Positions 7,695 to 17,405 of a DNA stretch of 57,738 nucleotides are shown piece after piece. Under the pieces are notes generated by a model. That model did no database searches and was not told where the DNA came from. It was given only the letters and a program-made list of their open reading frames with translations. This stretch comes from Spirochaetota bacterium (GTDB lineage: Bacteria; Spirochaetota; UBA4802; JAKQUI01): contig JAKQUI010000037.1 of assembly GCA_029562645.1 (NCBI GenBank), positions 1 through 57,738 on the forward strand, given 5' to 3'. The position numbers and the translations under genes were made by a program. Numbering within the stretch: the stretch's first letter is position 1; each line of letters starts with the position of its first letter.

Positions 7695-8087
7695 TCAGTT
7701 CCGCTCGAAAAAACTCATGCAGGACTGGCTCAAGTTCGCCTTCTTCGTCCGCAAACACGCGATGATGTTGCCCTTCCCCGCGGGGACGCCGCCGCAGTAG
7801 CGGCTCACGTCCGTTCGGCAGGCGGCATGGAACTCGCGCATCTTCTCGCGCTGCTCCACGCGAAAGGTCCGGCATCGCGGCGAGAGGTCCGTTTCGTACC
7901 CCTTGAGGCACGACCAGATGCGGCCCGCGCCGGGCTTCACGTCGCGGCAATAGCGCCGGACATCATCGGCGCAGGGTCCGCTGTTTTTGTTGATATAGGT
8001 ATCGGTATCGGCGATGGCGGCGCCCGTCGCGAACACGATGACGCCCGAAACCGCCAGGGCGCTGCACGCTGCAAGTATTCTTTTCAT
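7695..8087 (-). CDS. Secreted protein with two GLG1-type Cys-rich repeats
   Basis: A 130-residue protein with a signal peptide (about 1-26: KR start, hydrophobic core, cut near AIAD). The mature part has two copies of a four-cysteine unit with identical spacing: Cys39, 47, 60, 72 and Cys90, 98, 111, 123. Each contains a D-V-x-R-Y-C segment and a PG-x-G or AGKG turn. This matches the cysteine-rich repeat named for Golgi protein GLG1, found also in bacterial secreted proteins of unknown role. Periplasmic location with paired disulfides is likely. GGGAG precedes the start. It stands alone, convergent with the activase gene. Confidence 0.75.
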   Translation of the reverse strand: MKRILAACSALAVSGVIVFATGAAIADTDTYINKNSGPCADDVRRYCRDVKPGAGRIWSCLKGYETDLSPRCRTFRVEQREKMREFHAACRTDVSRYCGGVPAGKGNIIACLRTKKANLSQSCMSFFERN

Positions 8088-8325
8088 CGATGGCTCCCAA
8101 ACGATAGTGTGTTTTGCATTCCGGCCCTTGTAGATTGATCGCCCGGGTTGGCAATGATTTTTTCTTGGCGCGGAAAGTACGCGCGTGCGTTGCGCGACCG
8201 TGGCGGATCGGGACGATCCCTGCGCTGAGGCGCGCAGGCGCGGATCATCCCCGCCGGGCCGTTTTGCCGGCGAGCGACCGCATGGAGGCGGCGCGCCGGT
8301 TGCCGCCGGATGATGGGACGATGGC

Positions 8326-10332
8326 TCAGGCCTCGGGCCCGCGAATCGCGAAATGCTCCACGCGGTTGCGGCCGCCCTTCTTCGCGGCGTAGAGCGCCTT
8401 GTCGGCTTGCTCGGTGAGCTCGGCCTGGGTGCGCGCCGTCGCGGGAAAGCACGACACGCCGAGACTCACGGAAAGATGCAGGTCCGGCCCCTCGAGCTCC
8501 TTCAGGAAATCCAGCCGCTCCACCGCGCGACGCACGTCCTCGGTGACCGCCATCGCGGTCTCGAGGTCCGTGTTCGGCAGCAGGATGGTGAACTCGTCGC
8601 CGCCATACCGTGAGACGATATCGGTTTTCCGGAATGTGGTGGTGAACACCTTCGCGACCTCGACGATGTACCGGTCGCCCACCTCGTGGCTGTAGCCCTC
8701 GTTCACCTCGCGGAAGAAGTCCATGTCGGCCATCACGAGCGACAGCGGCGCGCCCTCCTTCTGGGCCATCGTGAAGCGTTTCTCGAGCTCGCTCTCGAGG
8801 TAGCGGCGGTTGAACACGCCGGTGAGCTTGTCGGTGACGGCGCGCAGGCTGGCGTCCTCGCCCCACTTCACCATCTGCGTGATGAACTGACCGCTCGCAT
8901 TGAGCCGGTCGGTGGTCTTGTTGAGCATGCTCTTCATCACATTGATGGCGGTGTGTGGATAGGTGCGCATCAGCGTGAAGAAGTCCTCCTTGTTCATGCG
9001 GAGGATCTCGCAGTCCTCCAGCGCCACGCAGTTGGCCGAGCGCGGCGCGTTCTCGAAGATGGCCATCTCCCCGAAGAACTCGCCGCTCTTGAGTTGCGTA
9101 AGCTCCTTCTCGGTGCCGTCCTGGACGCTGATGCTGACCGAGGTGACCCCGGATTTGATGATGAACAGCTCGTCCCCGGGATCAAGCTGCCGGCAGATGA
9201 AGGCCCCCGCGGGGAAGCGGAGCAGCTCGAGGTGCTGCGAGAACTGGTGGAGCTCCGACATCTTGAGGCTGGAGAGCATGCCCACCGTCTTCAGGAAGTT
9301 GTAGAGCTCGTCCTCCACGGCGCTCGCGACGCGCACGCCGTTTCCGCCCTTCTCGCGCTGCTCGAACACCTTGGTGAAGGCCTTTTCGACCAGCTCCAAA
9401 AACGCGCGCTCGTGCTCCGGATAAGTGGCCACGCCGATGCTGAAGGTCTGGAACAGGCTCTCGCGCTTCATGGCGATGCCGATGTCGAACGCCGTCATCT
9501 CGCGCAGAAAGACACCCGCGATCTTCTCGGCCTCGTCCAGCGGGGTCGATGGAAACACGACGATGAACTCGTTGCCCCGGTAGCGCACGGCGAAGTCGGC
9601 GTCGCGCAGGAGGCTTTGCAGCTTGGACGAGATGGCCTGCAGCGCGCCGTCGCCGGCCTCGTGCCCGAAGGTGTCGTTGATGAGCTTGAAGTTGTCCGGC
9701 TTGACGACCAGGAGGCTGAAGACCGGCCCCAGAAATGCGAAATTGCGCGCGAGCTCGTCCTCGAGGTAGGTGCGGTTGTACACGCCGGTGAGCTTGTCGA
9801 AGAACATCTGCTTCTTGAGCTCCTCGATCCAGCCGGTCTTCTCGCTGATGAGACGGTGCGTGAGGCGCTGGCGCGACGAGTTGACCGTGATGAGCGTGTG
9901 ATAGATCTTCACGAAGATGTGCGCGTACTCGTCGAAGAGATGGTCGAGGTTCACGCCCTCGCGCGGGAAGACCAGGATGGTCGTGTCCTCCGCAGCCGAA
10001 GCGAAGGCCGTGCGCGTGTCGCCCTCGAAGAACTCGAACTCGCCGAAGATCTCGCCGCCGATGAAGCGCGCGATGGCCTGATCGCCGGACGGCGCCTGCC
10101 CCAGCCGGTCCGTGTCGAGGGTGCTGTTGATGGCCACCTCCCCGCGGTCGATGATGAACAGCTGCTTGCTCTTGCTGCCCTTCTCGAAGATGACCTCGCC
10201 CTTGCGGTAGTCGACAAACCCCGCGTACTGCGCCATCACCTGGAGGTCGTCGTCGGGCAGCTGCGAGAAGATCGCCGTCTTTTTCAGGTGCGCAATTATT
10301 CGGTCACTGGTCGTTTCGGTCATTGCTGGCAT
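8326..10332 (-). CDS. Double cNMP-binding, double GGDEF signalling protein
   Basis: A 668-residue cytoplasmic protein with the order cNMP-binding (about 16-130), GGDEF (185-335), cNMP-binding (345-470), GGDEF (520-660). Both cNMP domains keep the phosphate-cassette pattern FGE...TRTA and FGE...PRSA, so nucleotide binding is plausible. The second GGDEF is intact (RYGGDEF) and could make c-di-GMP. The first is degenerate (RYRGNEF) and is probably regulatory or a pseudo-enzyme. The whole chain looks like an internal duplication. It would couple cAMP or cGMP levels to c-di-GMP. A second ATG at 10323 is possible. No membrane segment is seen. Confidence 0.9.
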   Translation of the reverse strand: MPAMTETTSDRIIAHLKKTAIFSQLPDDDLQVMAQYAGFVDYRKGEVIFEKGSKSKQLFIIDRGEVAINSTLDTDRLGQAPSGDQAIARFIGGEIFGEFEFFEGDTRTAFASAAEDTTILVFPREGVNLDHLFDEYAHIFVKIYHTLITVNSSRQRLTHRLISEKTGWIEELKKQMFFDKLTGVYNRTYLEDELARNFAFLGPVFSLLVVKPDNFKLINDTFGHEAGDGALQAISSKLQSLLRDADFAVRYRGNEFIVVFPSTPLDEAEKIAGVFLREMTAFDIGIAMKRESLFQTFSIGVATYPEHERAFLELVEKAFTKVFEQREKGGNGVRVASAVEDELYNFLKTVGMLSSLKMSELHQFSQHLELLRFPAGAFICRQLDPGDELFIIKSGVTSVSISVQDGTEKELTQLKSGEFFGEMAIFENAPRSANCVALEDCEILRMNKEDFFTLMRTYPHTAINVMKSMLNKTTDRLNASGQFITQMVKWGEDASLRAVTDKLTGVFNRRYLESELEKRFTMAQKEGAPLSLVMADMDFFREVNEGYSHEVGDRYIVEVAKVFTTTFRKTDIVSRYGGDEFTILLPNTDLETAMAVTEDVRRAVERLDFLKELEGPDLHLSVSLGVSCFPATARTQAELTEQADKALYAAKKGGRNRVEHFAIRGPEA

Positions 10333-10366
10333 GGCTCACTCTTGGTCGCTGTTTCTGTTTTGGATC

Positions 10367-10391
10367 GATGCGCCGCCGGTCGCGGCGCATC
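10367..10391. other. GC-rich hairpin between two minus-strand genes
   Basis: GATGCGCCGC (10367-10376) pairs perfectly over 10 bp with GCGGCGCATC (10382-10391). It lies after the acyl-CoA synthetase-like gene and before the double-GGDEF gene, both on the minus strand. No T run follows, so it may be a weak terminator, an RNA-stabilising stem or a repeat. Confidence 0.4.
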
Positions 10392-10456
10392 ATCATACCG
10401 CTTTGCATGGAAAGATCGTACGGCGGCGGCGGTAACGCAAGTAAAAAACGGAAGCA

Positions 10457-11902
10457 TTATTCCGGATGGGTCCGGCGCCACTGCCCGTACCGGCAGAGCG
10501 CCCCGGCCGCGCGGGCCGCGCGTTCCGGCGTGGGCAGGAACGGAACGCCGCTCTCGACGAGATGCCCGATGAGCGATTCGTCCAGACCCAGGAAGGTGGA
10601 GCAGATGATCGGGACCGGCAGGTTCCGCAGCGACGCGGCGATCGTGTGCTGGAGGTCCGTGCCGAGGCGCAGCGCGGCTTCCATGAGCGCGGGATTGAGG
10701 CTGGGCGCCACGGCGGGATGGTCGCGATAGTGCAGGAACGTCTCGATGCCGAAGAACCCGTAGAAGAGCAGCACGTCCACCTCGCCCGACTCGGCGATGA
10801 GGCGCGGCACCCGGCTGAAGAACGCCTCCCAGTCGTTGATGAAGGTGAAGTCGACCGGGTTCGCGAGCGACGCCGTCCCCGGCGCAAAGGCGCCGATCTC
10901 CTTTTGGAGCGCCGGAGAAAAGCTCGGGAGCGAAAGCCCCAGGCGCGACACGGCGTCGGCCATGAGCACGCCGGGCCCGCCGCTGTTGGTGAGGATGCCC
11001 ACGCGGTTTCCCCTCGGCACGGCGCAGCGGGAGAGCACGCAGGCGAAATCGAACACCTCCTCGATCGTCGATGCGCGCACGATCCCCGTCTGGCGGAAGA
11101 GGCCGTCGATGATCCCCTCGGGCGCGGCCATGGCGGCGGTGTGCGAGGCCGTGGCGCGGGCGCCCGCGTCGGTGCCGCCGGCATAGAGCGCGACGATCGG
11201 CTTGACGCGCGAGACATCGGCCGCCGTCGCCATGAACTCCCGACCGCGCCGGATCGCCTCGATGTAGCAGGTGATCACCCGCACCTGATCGCGCGAGGCG
11301 TAATACTGAAGCCCGTCCACGATGTCCAGGTCGCCCTCATTGCCCAGGCTGATGGCCTCGGCGTAGTTGAGCCGGCGCGCGTGGAGATACGGCATCAGGT
11401 GCGTGACGAAGGTCCCGGAGTGCGACAGCATGCCGATGCTGCCGGGCTCCCCCGCAAAGGGAAAGACCGTGAAATTAAGGCGTGCATGCAGATTGGCCAC
11501 GCCGATGCAGTTGGGACCCACGTAGCGAAGACCGGCGCGGTGCGCGGCCTCGTTCACCGCGTCCTGCAGATCGGCGCCGCCCACCTCCGCGAACCCGGCG
11601 GTCACGATCACGGCGCGCCGGACCCCCGCCGCGCCCAGCTCGTCGATCACGCCCGGAACGAGCCGTGCGGGCAGCACGATCACCGCGAGATCGACGGGCG
11701 TCCCGATCTCACCGACGCTCCGATAGGCGCGAAGCCCGAAGACGGTTTCCTCCGATGGGTGGATCGGATAGATCGCGCCGGGATATCCGTTGCTGATCAT
11801 CGTCACCAGCTGGCTCGATCCCATCTTCGAGACGTTGTTCGACGCGCCGTAGAAGGCGATGGAGCGCGCGTTCATGATCTCCGTGAGCGGACTGTGGGCC
11901 AT
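10457..11902 (-). CDS. Acyl-CoA synthetase (ADP-forming), alpha-subunit-like
   Basis: A 481-residue protein with an N-terminal CoA-binding Rossmann domain (AFYGASNNVSKMG, about 16-28; YVGPNCIGV near 127-135) and succinyl-CoA-ligase-type flavodoxin domains. TASHTAAMA holds His254, in the place of the phosphorylated histidine of ADP-forming acetyl-CoA synthetases. These enzymes turn acyl-CoA plus ADP and phosphate into acid, CoA and ATP. The ATP-grasp (beta) part is absent from the chain and not adjacent, so a partner must be encoded elsewhere or the protein has another role. It begins two bases after the Cys-cluster gene stops, in an operon with an RND pump. Confidence 0.8.
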   Translation of the reverse strand: MAHSPLTEIMNARSIAFYGASNNVSKMGSSQLVTMISNGYPGAIYPIHPSEETVFGLRAYRSVGEIGTPVDLAVIVLPARLVPGVIDELGAAGVRRAVIVTAGFAEVGGADLQDAVNEAAHRAGLRYVGPNCIGVANLHARLNFTVFPFAGEPGSIGMLSHSGTFVTHLMPYLHARRLNYAEAISLGNEGDLDIVDGLQYYASRDQVRVITCYIEAIRRGREFMATAADVSRVKPIVALYAGGTDAGARATASHTAAMAAPEGIIDGLFRQTGIVRASTIEEVFDFACVLSRCAVPRGNRVGILTNSGGPGVLMADAVSRLGLSLPSFSPALQKEIGAFAPGTASLANPVDFTFINDWEAFFSRVPRLIAESGEVDVLLFYGFFGIETFLHYRDHPAVAPSLNPALMEAALRLGTDLQHTIAASLRNLPVPIICSTFLGLDESLIGHLVESGVPFLPTPERAARAAGALCRYGQWRRTHPE

Positions 11903-11904
11903 CG

Positions 11905-12393
11905 TTACTTCCTTTTCGTATGTGATGACGGGCGCACCGCGCGCCGCACCGCGTCGAGCGTCCGCCGCGCGGCGCCTTTCTTTTTCTTCAGGCCCTCGAG
12001 ATAGCCGGGGATAAAGGCCTCGAGCTCGTCGATGCCGGTGAAGTAGCGCTCATAGGTGGCGATGACGTCCTGCAGTCCCTCGCAGAGGACCGCCGGCTCC
12101 ATCTCCACGCCGTGCTCGCGGCAGATCGCCGGGCGCGTCTCGTAGATGCGGCAGGAGCCGTCGTCCTCGAGCATCGCGCAGTCCACGGCCACCTCCACGT
12201 ACCACTCGCCGTGCTCGATGTAGACGAAGACGTTGTGGTGCGCCAGCATCCAGCGCAGGTGGTCGAAGTCCTCGGGGCTCGCGGGCGTATCGACCTCGAA
12301 GGAGATCGAGCGGCAGCACCTCTGGCCGCAGGCGACGCAATCCTGCCGCGTGGCGCTTCGAAGCGGTACCGGGGCGACTGCTTGTCGTTTCAT
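11905..12393 (-). CDS. YkgJ-type cysteine-cluster protein
   Basis: A 162-residue protein with the metal-cluster pattern of the YkgJ/CxxCxxCC family: CVACGQRCC near residues 19-27, then DCAMLEDDGSCRIYETRP and a further CREH. The family is thought to bind zinc or an iron-sulfur cluster; its biochemical role is unknown. The ATG at 12393 was chosen because GGAG lies about six bases upstream; a further ATG at 12405 is possible. It lies 43 bp after the RND gene and two bases before the synthetase-like gene, so the three are probably cotranscribed. The C-terminus is Lys/Arg-rich. Confidence 0.8.
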   Translation of the reverse strand: MKRQAVAPVPLRSATRQDCVACGQRCCRSISFEVDTPASPEDFDHLRWMLAHHNVFVYIEHGEWYVEVAVDCAMLEDDGSCRIYETRPAICREHGVEMEPAVLCEGLQDVIATYERYFTGIDELEAFIPGYLEGLKKKKGAARRTLDAVRRAVRPSSHTKRK

Positions 12394-12436
12394 GGCTTTC
12401 TCCATGCGGGCGCGGGTTGCGGCACCACGCGCCCCA

Positions 12437-15400
12437 TTATCGTCGGGGCCCCTTGTTCGGGCGGCGCGAACGGCCGGCGCGCTCCGCACGCTCCGCCTCC
12501 ATCTGGCGGCGCACCTCATCGCGCACGGCCGCGCGCATGTCGTCCTTCAGGTCCTCGCGCACCACCTGTTCGATCTCGCTCTCCATCTCCTGGATGGTCG
12601 AGGGCGGGAACTCCGGCCGCAAGAGCTCCGTGTCGCGGTGGAACAGGCGTTGCCTGAAATCGGAGAAGAGATTGTACAGCACCGGCGTCGCGAAGAGCGT
12701 GATGAGCGACCCGAAGGCCAGCCCCCACGAGAGCGAAAGCGCCATGGGAACCAGGAAGGGATCGTAGCCCCCGATGCCGTAGGCGGTGGGGAGCAGCCCG
12801 AAGAAGGTGGTGATGGTCGTCAGAAAGATGGGCCTGAGCCGTGTGGCCCCCGCCTCGAGGGTCGCCGCGAGCGGCGAGAGCCCCCGGTTCCGCGACACCT
12901 TGATAAAGTCCACCATCACGATGGAGTCGTTCACCACCACGCCCGTGAGGCCCACCACGCCCATGATGCCCAGGAACGAAAATGGATGGCCGTGCAAGAA
13001 AAAGGACCAGATCACGCCGATGAACGACAGCGGGATCACGCTCATGATGATGACCGGATGCGTGACCGAACGGAAGATGGCCACCAGGATGATATAGATG
13101 ACCAGCGCCGCGATCAGGAAGGAGCGAAAGAGCCGCATGACCGAATCGGAGGTGTCCTTGAACTCGCCCTCGTAGTTCACGGAGATGCCCGCGTGGCGCT
13201 CCTCGATGCCCGCGAAGGCCTTTTGGAGCGAGCGGTTCACCTCCACCGACGAGACGTTCTTCGCGCGCTCGTCGATCTCGGCGGTCACGGTGATGACGCG
13301 CCGCCAGTCCTTGCGCTTGATGACGGAGATGCCGCGATCGCGCTCGAACTGCGCGACCGCCGAGAGCGGGATGAGATTTCCCATCCGGTTGGCCACCTTG
13401 ATGTGCCGCACGCTCGAGGGGTTTTTCCGCAGGCGCTCCGGGAAGATCACGCGGATATCGATCTCCTCGTTGGACTTCTTGATCTTGGTCGCGACCGTCC
13501 CCTCGAAGCTCGAGCGGATGGTGGTGGCGATATCGTACACCGTGATCCCGGTCATGGCGGCGAGCTTTTCGTTCACGGTCACGCGCAGCTTGTCCTTCAC
13601 CTCCTCGAAATCGTCCTTGACGTCCTTGAGCCCCGCGATGCCCGCGAGGTGCCGCTTGAACTCCGCGGCCATCTTCTGCATCTCGGCGAAGTCCTCGCCC
13701 TTGATGGCCACGCTGATGGGCTTGCCCACGGGCGGCCCGGTCTTGACCATGCTAAACTCGAGCTTCACGAACTCCTTTTCATGCGCGGCCGATTTTTTTC
13801 GAATGTCGTCCAGGATGCGGTCGGCCTGCCGTTCGCGCTGCTGAAAGGGCGTGAGGTAGACCATGATGATGCCATAGTTCGATCCGCGCTTGGTGTAGGG
13901 ATCGCTCGGGTTTTCCTGTATGATTCCCGCGCGGGTGGTGAAGGTATCGAGCTCCTTGGCCGGGAGCGCGCCGATGATCTGTTCGATGTGGCCGAGGCGC
14001 CGGCTCATGTCCCGCACCGTGGTCCCGCCGGGCGCCTCCGCCTTCACGACGAGCACCTCCACGCCGCCCTGCGGGAAGAGGATGAGCTTCATCTGCGTCG
14101 CCGCGAAAGCAATGGACCCGACGAAGAGCGCGCCGATCACGACCGCGGCGATATAGCGATGCTCGAGCACGAACGCGAGCATGCGGCGATAGCGCTCCCG
14201 GATCGACACGAATATGCGTCCCTCTTCGCCGGCAACATGCCCCGTCCGGGCGCGGAAACGGCTCTCGATGTCGTTGATGTGCGACGGCAGAATAAGCATG
14301 CACTCCACCCACGAGGCGGCCAGGGCCACCACCACCACCGCGGGGAGCGACCACATGAACTTCCCCATGATCCCGGTCATGAACATGAGCGGCATGAAGG
14401 CGGCGATGGTGGTGAGCACGGTCCCGGCGACGGGCGTCATCACCTCGGCGGTCCCGTCGATCACCGCCTTCTTGATCGGCTCGCCCATCTCGATGTGCCG
14501 GTACACGTTCTCCGCCACCACGATGGCATCATCGACCAGCATCCCCAGCACCATGATGAGGCCGAACATGGACATGAGGTTCACGCTGAGGCCGTACCAC
14601 CCCATCCAGATAAAGGTCGCCAGGAAGGCGAATGGGATGCCGAGCGCGGTCACGAACGATATTCGCCATCCGAGGGAGAGGAACAGAACGCCCAAAACCA
14701 GGATAAAACCCACGATCCCGTTCGAAACAAGCACGTCGAGCCGTCGCTTCACGTAATACGACGAGTCGTTGAACTCAGAGGTCCGGTAGTGCTCCGGCAG
14801 GATCTTCTTGTAGCGCCCAAGCTCGACCCTCACCTTGTCCACCAGGGTGATGATGTCGGCCGATTCCTTCTTGATGACGGTCAGGACGATCGCGGGCCGG
14901 CCCTTCACGCGGTCGAGGATCTTCTCCTCCTCGAAGGAATCGCGCACCGTGGCCACGTCGCCCACGCGGACGCTGGTGCCCACCTCGCTGGTGCGCAGGA
15001 ACACGTTCTCGATGTCGCGTGCGCTCTGCACCTCGCCGATGGTGCGGATCACCACCTCCCCCGTGGGATTTTTGATGACGCCCCCGGGGAAGTTCAGGTT
15101 CTTCTTGGACAACCCCATGATCACCTCGTTGATGGCGACACGGTAGGCGTCCAGTTTCTCGGGGCTCACCTCCACGATCATCTCGCGGTCGCGATAGCCC
15201 TTCTTGTCGACGCGCCCCACGCCCGGCACGTCCAGCAGGCGGTCCTCGAGGATCTTCGCGTATTTCCGCAGCTCGAACTCGTCGGCGTCGTTCGCGATGC
15301 CCCGATCGTTAAAGAGCGCGATCTCGAGCACCGGCATCATGGCCGAGGTGAGCTCCTCCACCTCCGGCTGCTCCGCGTCGGCCGGGAAGTCCTTCACCAG

Positions 15401-15745
15401 GTCCACGGCGTTGCGGATATTGTTGATCACCTTGTCCTTGTTCTCGAGGTCGGGATCGAGTTTCACCGCGACGACGGAACGCGCCTCAAGCGAGCTCGAA
15501 TTGAGCTCCTCGATGCCGTCCACCTCCCGAAGCCGGTCCTCGATGGGAATGCTGATATGCTTCTCGACGTCCTCGGCCGTTGCGCCGGGGTAGACGGTGT
15601 TCACGATCACGTAATCGAACTCGATGCGCGGAAAGGCCTCGCGTTTTGCAGTGACAAGGAACAAAATGCCCGCGATAAGCACGCCAACAGAGAAGATGTT
15701 CACCAGGAGCGAGCGTTCGACGAAGTAGGCGATAAGTCGTTTCAT
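12437..15745 (-). CDS. RND-family efflux transporter, HAE-like
   Basis: A 1102-residue inner-membrane pump of full RND length: TM1 at the N-terminus, a large periplasmic loop, TM2-6, a second loop and TM7-12. The TM4 proton-relay motif LVDDAIVV is intact (two Asp). It starts at the ATG giving MKRLIAYFVERS; upstream in-frame codons lack a signal-like or RND-like sequence. A charged C-terminal tail (about 60 residues) is rich in Arg and Glu. RND pumps normally need a periplasmic adaptor and a TolC-type channel. A channel gene is divergent, 277 bp away, but no adaptor gene is nearby. Substrate unknown. Confidence 0.9.
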   Translation of the reverse strand: MKRLIAYFVERSLLVNIFSVGVLIAGILFLVTAKREAFPRIEFDYVIVNTVYPGATAEDVEKHISIPIEDRLREVDGIEELNSSSLEARSVVAVKLDPDLENKDKVINNIRNAVDLVKDFPADAEQPEVEELTSAMMPVLEIALFNDRGIANDADEFELRKYAKILEDRLLDVPGVGRVDKKGYRDREMIVEVSPEKLDAYRVAINEVIMGLSKKNLNFPGGVIKNPTGEVVIRTIGEVQSARDIENVFLRTSEVGTSVRVGDVATVRDSFEEEKILDRVKGRPAIVLTVIKKESADIITLVDKVRVELGRYKKILPEHYRTSEFNDSSYYVKRRLDVLVSNGIVGFILVLGVLFLSLGWRISFVTALGIPFAFLATFIWMGWYGLSVNLMSMFGLIMVLGMLVDDAIVVAENVYRHIEMGEPIKKAVIDGTAEVMTPVAGTVLTTIAAFMPLMFMTGIMGKFMWSLPAVVVVALAASWVECMLILPSHINDIESRFRARTGHVAGEEGRIFVSIRERYRRMLAFVLEHRYIAAVVIGALFVGSIAFAATQMKLILFPQGGVEVLVVKAEAPGGTTVRDMSRRLGHIEQIIGALPAKELDTFTTRAGIIQENPSDPYTKRGSNYGIIMVYLTPFQQRERQADRILDDIRKKSAAHEKEFVKLEFSMVKTGPPVGKPISVAIKGEDFAEMQKMAAEFKRHLAGIAGLKDVKDDFEEVKDKLRVTVNEKLAAMTGITVYDIATTIRSSFEGTVATKIKKSNEEIDIRVIFPERLRKNPSSVRHIKVANRMGNLIPLSAVAQFERDRGISVIKRKDWRRVITVTAEIDERAKNVSSVEVNRSLQKAFAGIEERHAGISVNYEGEFKDTSDSVMRLFRSFLIAALVIYIILVAIFRSVTHPVIIMSVIPLSFIGVIWSFFLHGHPFSFLGIMGVVGLTGVVVNDSIVMVDFIKVSRNRGLSPLAATLEAGATRLRPIFLTTITTFFGLLPTAYGIGGYDPFLVPMALSLSWGLAFGSLITLFATPVLYNLFSDFRQRLFHRDTELLRPEFPPSTIQEMESEIEQVVREDLKDDMRAAVRDEVRRQMEAERAERAGRSRRPNKGPRR

Positions 15746-16022
15746 GGGTGGGCCCCGTTCGGTAATCGGTCTGGCGCAGACTTGAACAGCGGGTCCTTCG
15801 TTTGTAAAGAAAATTGTTCGCCAGCGATGTAAATTTTCTCGCAGCACGCCCGCGATGCGGTATCGCGCACCCGGCAAAAATATGCTTGCCAGCGTCGTAT
15901 GTATGATAAAGCGTACGGCCTGCCGAACGACCGGCGCGCGGAAAGCGCGAAAAACGCCCTCCTCGGCGAAAAAACGGGAACCGACGCCCCCATCGACCGG
16001 GTCGAACTATAATTCAATCACA

Positions 16023-17405
16023 ATGCTCCCACGGACACTCATCACCATCGCGCTGCTCGCCGTAAGCCTCTCCGCTGCGGCCATGAGCGCCGACCAGAGC
16101 CGGCTGATCCGTCGCGCCTCCGGCGTTCCCGAGGAGGACAGCGCCGGCGCCGCGCCGTTGCGCTCGCTGGGGCTCTACGACCTCTATGCGCTCGCGGTGC
16201 GCAACACCGAACGGATGAAGATCGAGGCCGAGAACGTCGAGCAGGCGATCGCGCGAAAGAACCAGGCGATCGGTTCGTTTCTCCCGCGGGTGTCCCTGCG
16301 CGCGGCGAAGGTCTTCCCCGAGGACGCCGAGACGCTGAGCTCGTTCGCCACCATCCGGACGGGCGTGTATCTCATCGCGCGGCAGCCCATCTTCACGGGG
16401 CTGGACGAATGGACGCGCTACCGCGGCGCCGTGCCCGACCTGCGCATGCAGCAGTTCAATGCGCGCTTCGCCGCATCGCGGTTGCTCTTCGACGTCTCGT
16501 ACGCCTATTTCCGCGTGCTGCAGATCGAGAAGAGCCTGGCCAGCCGCACCGAGATCCTGCGGCTGTACGGGCGCAACATCCAGGAGCTCCGCCGCCGCGT
16601 GCACCTGGGCAAGAGCCGCCAGAGCGACGTGCTGCGCACCCAGTCGCAGATCCACAAGATCGAGGCGGACATCCTCGCCTTCACCAACGAGCTCGAGCGC
16701 GCCCGCCTGGACCTCTCCACCATCACCGGCATCGACATCGGGAAACGGGAGCTCCGCGAGACGGCCGATCCGCCCCGGCCCCTGCCGGTCGCGGAGAACA
16801 TGCGCGCATACGTGGAGGACCGCTGGGACGTGCGCGCGGCCGTCGAGAGCGTGGCCTACGCGAAAACGCGCGTGCTCGCGGCCAAGGGCGGCCACCTTCC
16901 GCAGGTGTACGTCGAGGGCGGCTACCGGTTCTACCAGCCCGAGGACATCAAGAAGGGGCCCGATTACTTCGTGGCGATCGGCGCGGACTTTCCCATCTTC
17001 GCCGGGCTCACGGTCGTCTCGAAAACGCGCGAGGCCGAATCCGCGATGCGGCAGGCCGAGCTCCGCCTCCGCCAGGCGCGCCGCATCGCCCGCCAGGACA
17101 TCATTGACTCGAACCAGAGCTACGAGACCTCCACGCGCGAGATCGAGGCCTACCGAAAGGCGCTGGCGACGGCGGACGAAAACTATCGCACCGTGCTGCG
17201 CGACTACCGGCTCAACCTGGTGAGCGTGCTCGACGTCTTCTCGGCGCTCACCACCCTGCAGAGCGCGCAGGAGGACTTCGACCGCGTGAGCCTCCAGCAC
17301 CGGCTCAACCGCATCCGCCTGGGCATCGCCGTGAACGAGTTCGCCGCCGGCGGGATCGAAACGCTCCGGCGCATCTCGGCGCCTATCGGGGGGACGGGCC
17401 GATGA
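16023..17405 (+). CDS. TolC-family outer-membrane channel protein
   Basis: A 460-residue protein with a signal peptide (MLPRTLITIALLAVSLSAAA, cut near 22) and two repeated helical/coiled-coil halves of outer-membrane efflux proteins. The segments ALAVRNTERMKIEAENVEQA and LNLVSVLDVFSALTTLQSAQ are typical of the two halves. The ATG at 16023 begins the signal peptide directly; upstream in-frame sequence does not. It overlaps the next gene, an RND pump, by ATGA and would form its outer-membrane duct. The divergent RND pump may share it. Confidence 0.85.
   Translation: MLPRTLITIALLAVSLSAAAMSADQSRLIRRASGVPEEDSAGAAPLRSLGLYDLYALAVRNTERMKIEAENVEQAIARKNQAIGSFLPRVSLRAAKVFPEDAETLSSFATIRTGVYLIARQPIFTGLDEWTRYRGAVPDLRMQQFNARFAASRLLFDVSYAYFRVLQIEKSLASRTEILRLYGRNIQELRRRVHLGKSRQSDVLRTQSQIHKIEADILAFTNELERARLDLSTITGIDIGKRELRETADPPRPLPVAENMRAYVEDRWDVRAAVESVAYAKTRVLAAKGGHLPQVYVEGGYRFYQPEDIKKGPDYFVAIGADFPIFAGLTVVSKTREAESAMRQAELRLRQARRIARQDIIDSNQSYETSTREIEAYRKALATADENYRTVLRDYRLNLVSVLDVFSALTTLQSAQEDFDRVSLQHRLNRIRLGIAVNEFAAGGIETLRRISAPIGGTGR

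Noticed and set aside
12233-15832. Very long plus-strand frame opposite the RND gene (and similar long antisense frames in many genes)
   Set aside because: Low-complexity His/Arg/Asp/Ala composition and lack of domains are typical of antisense reading in GC-rich genes; the minus-strand RND gene is certain.
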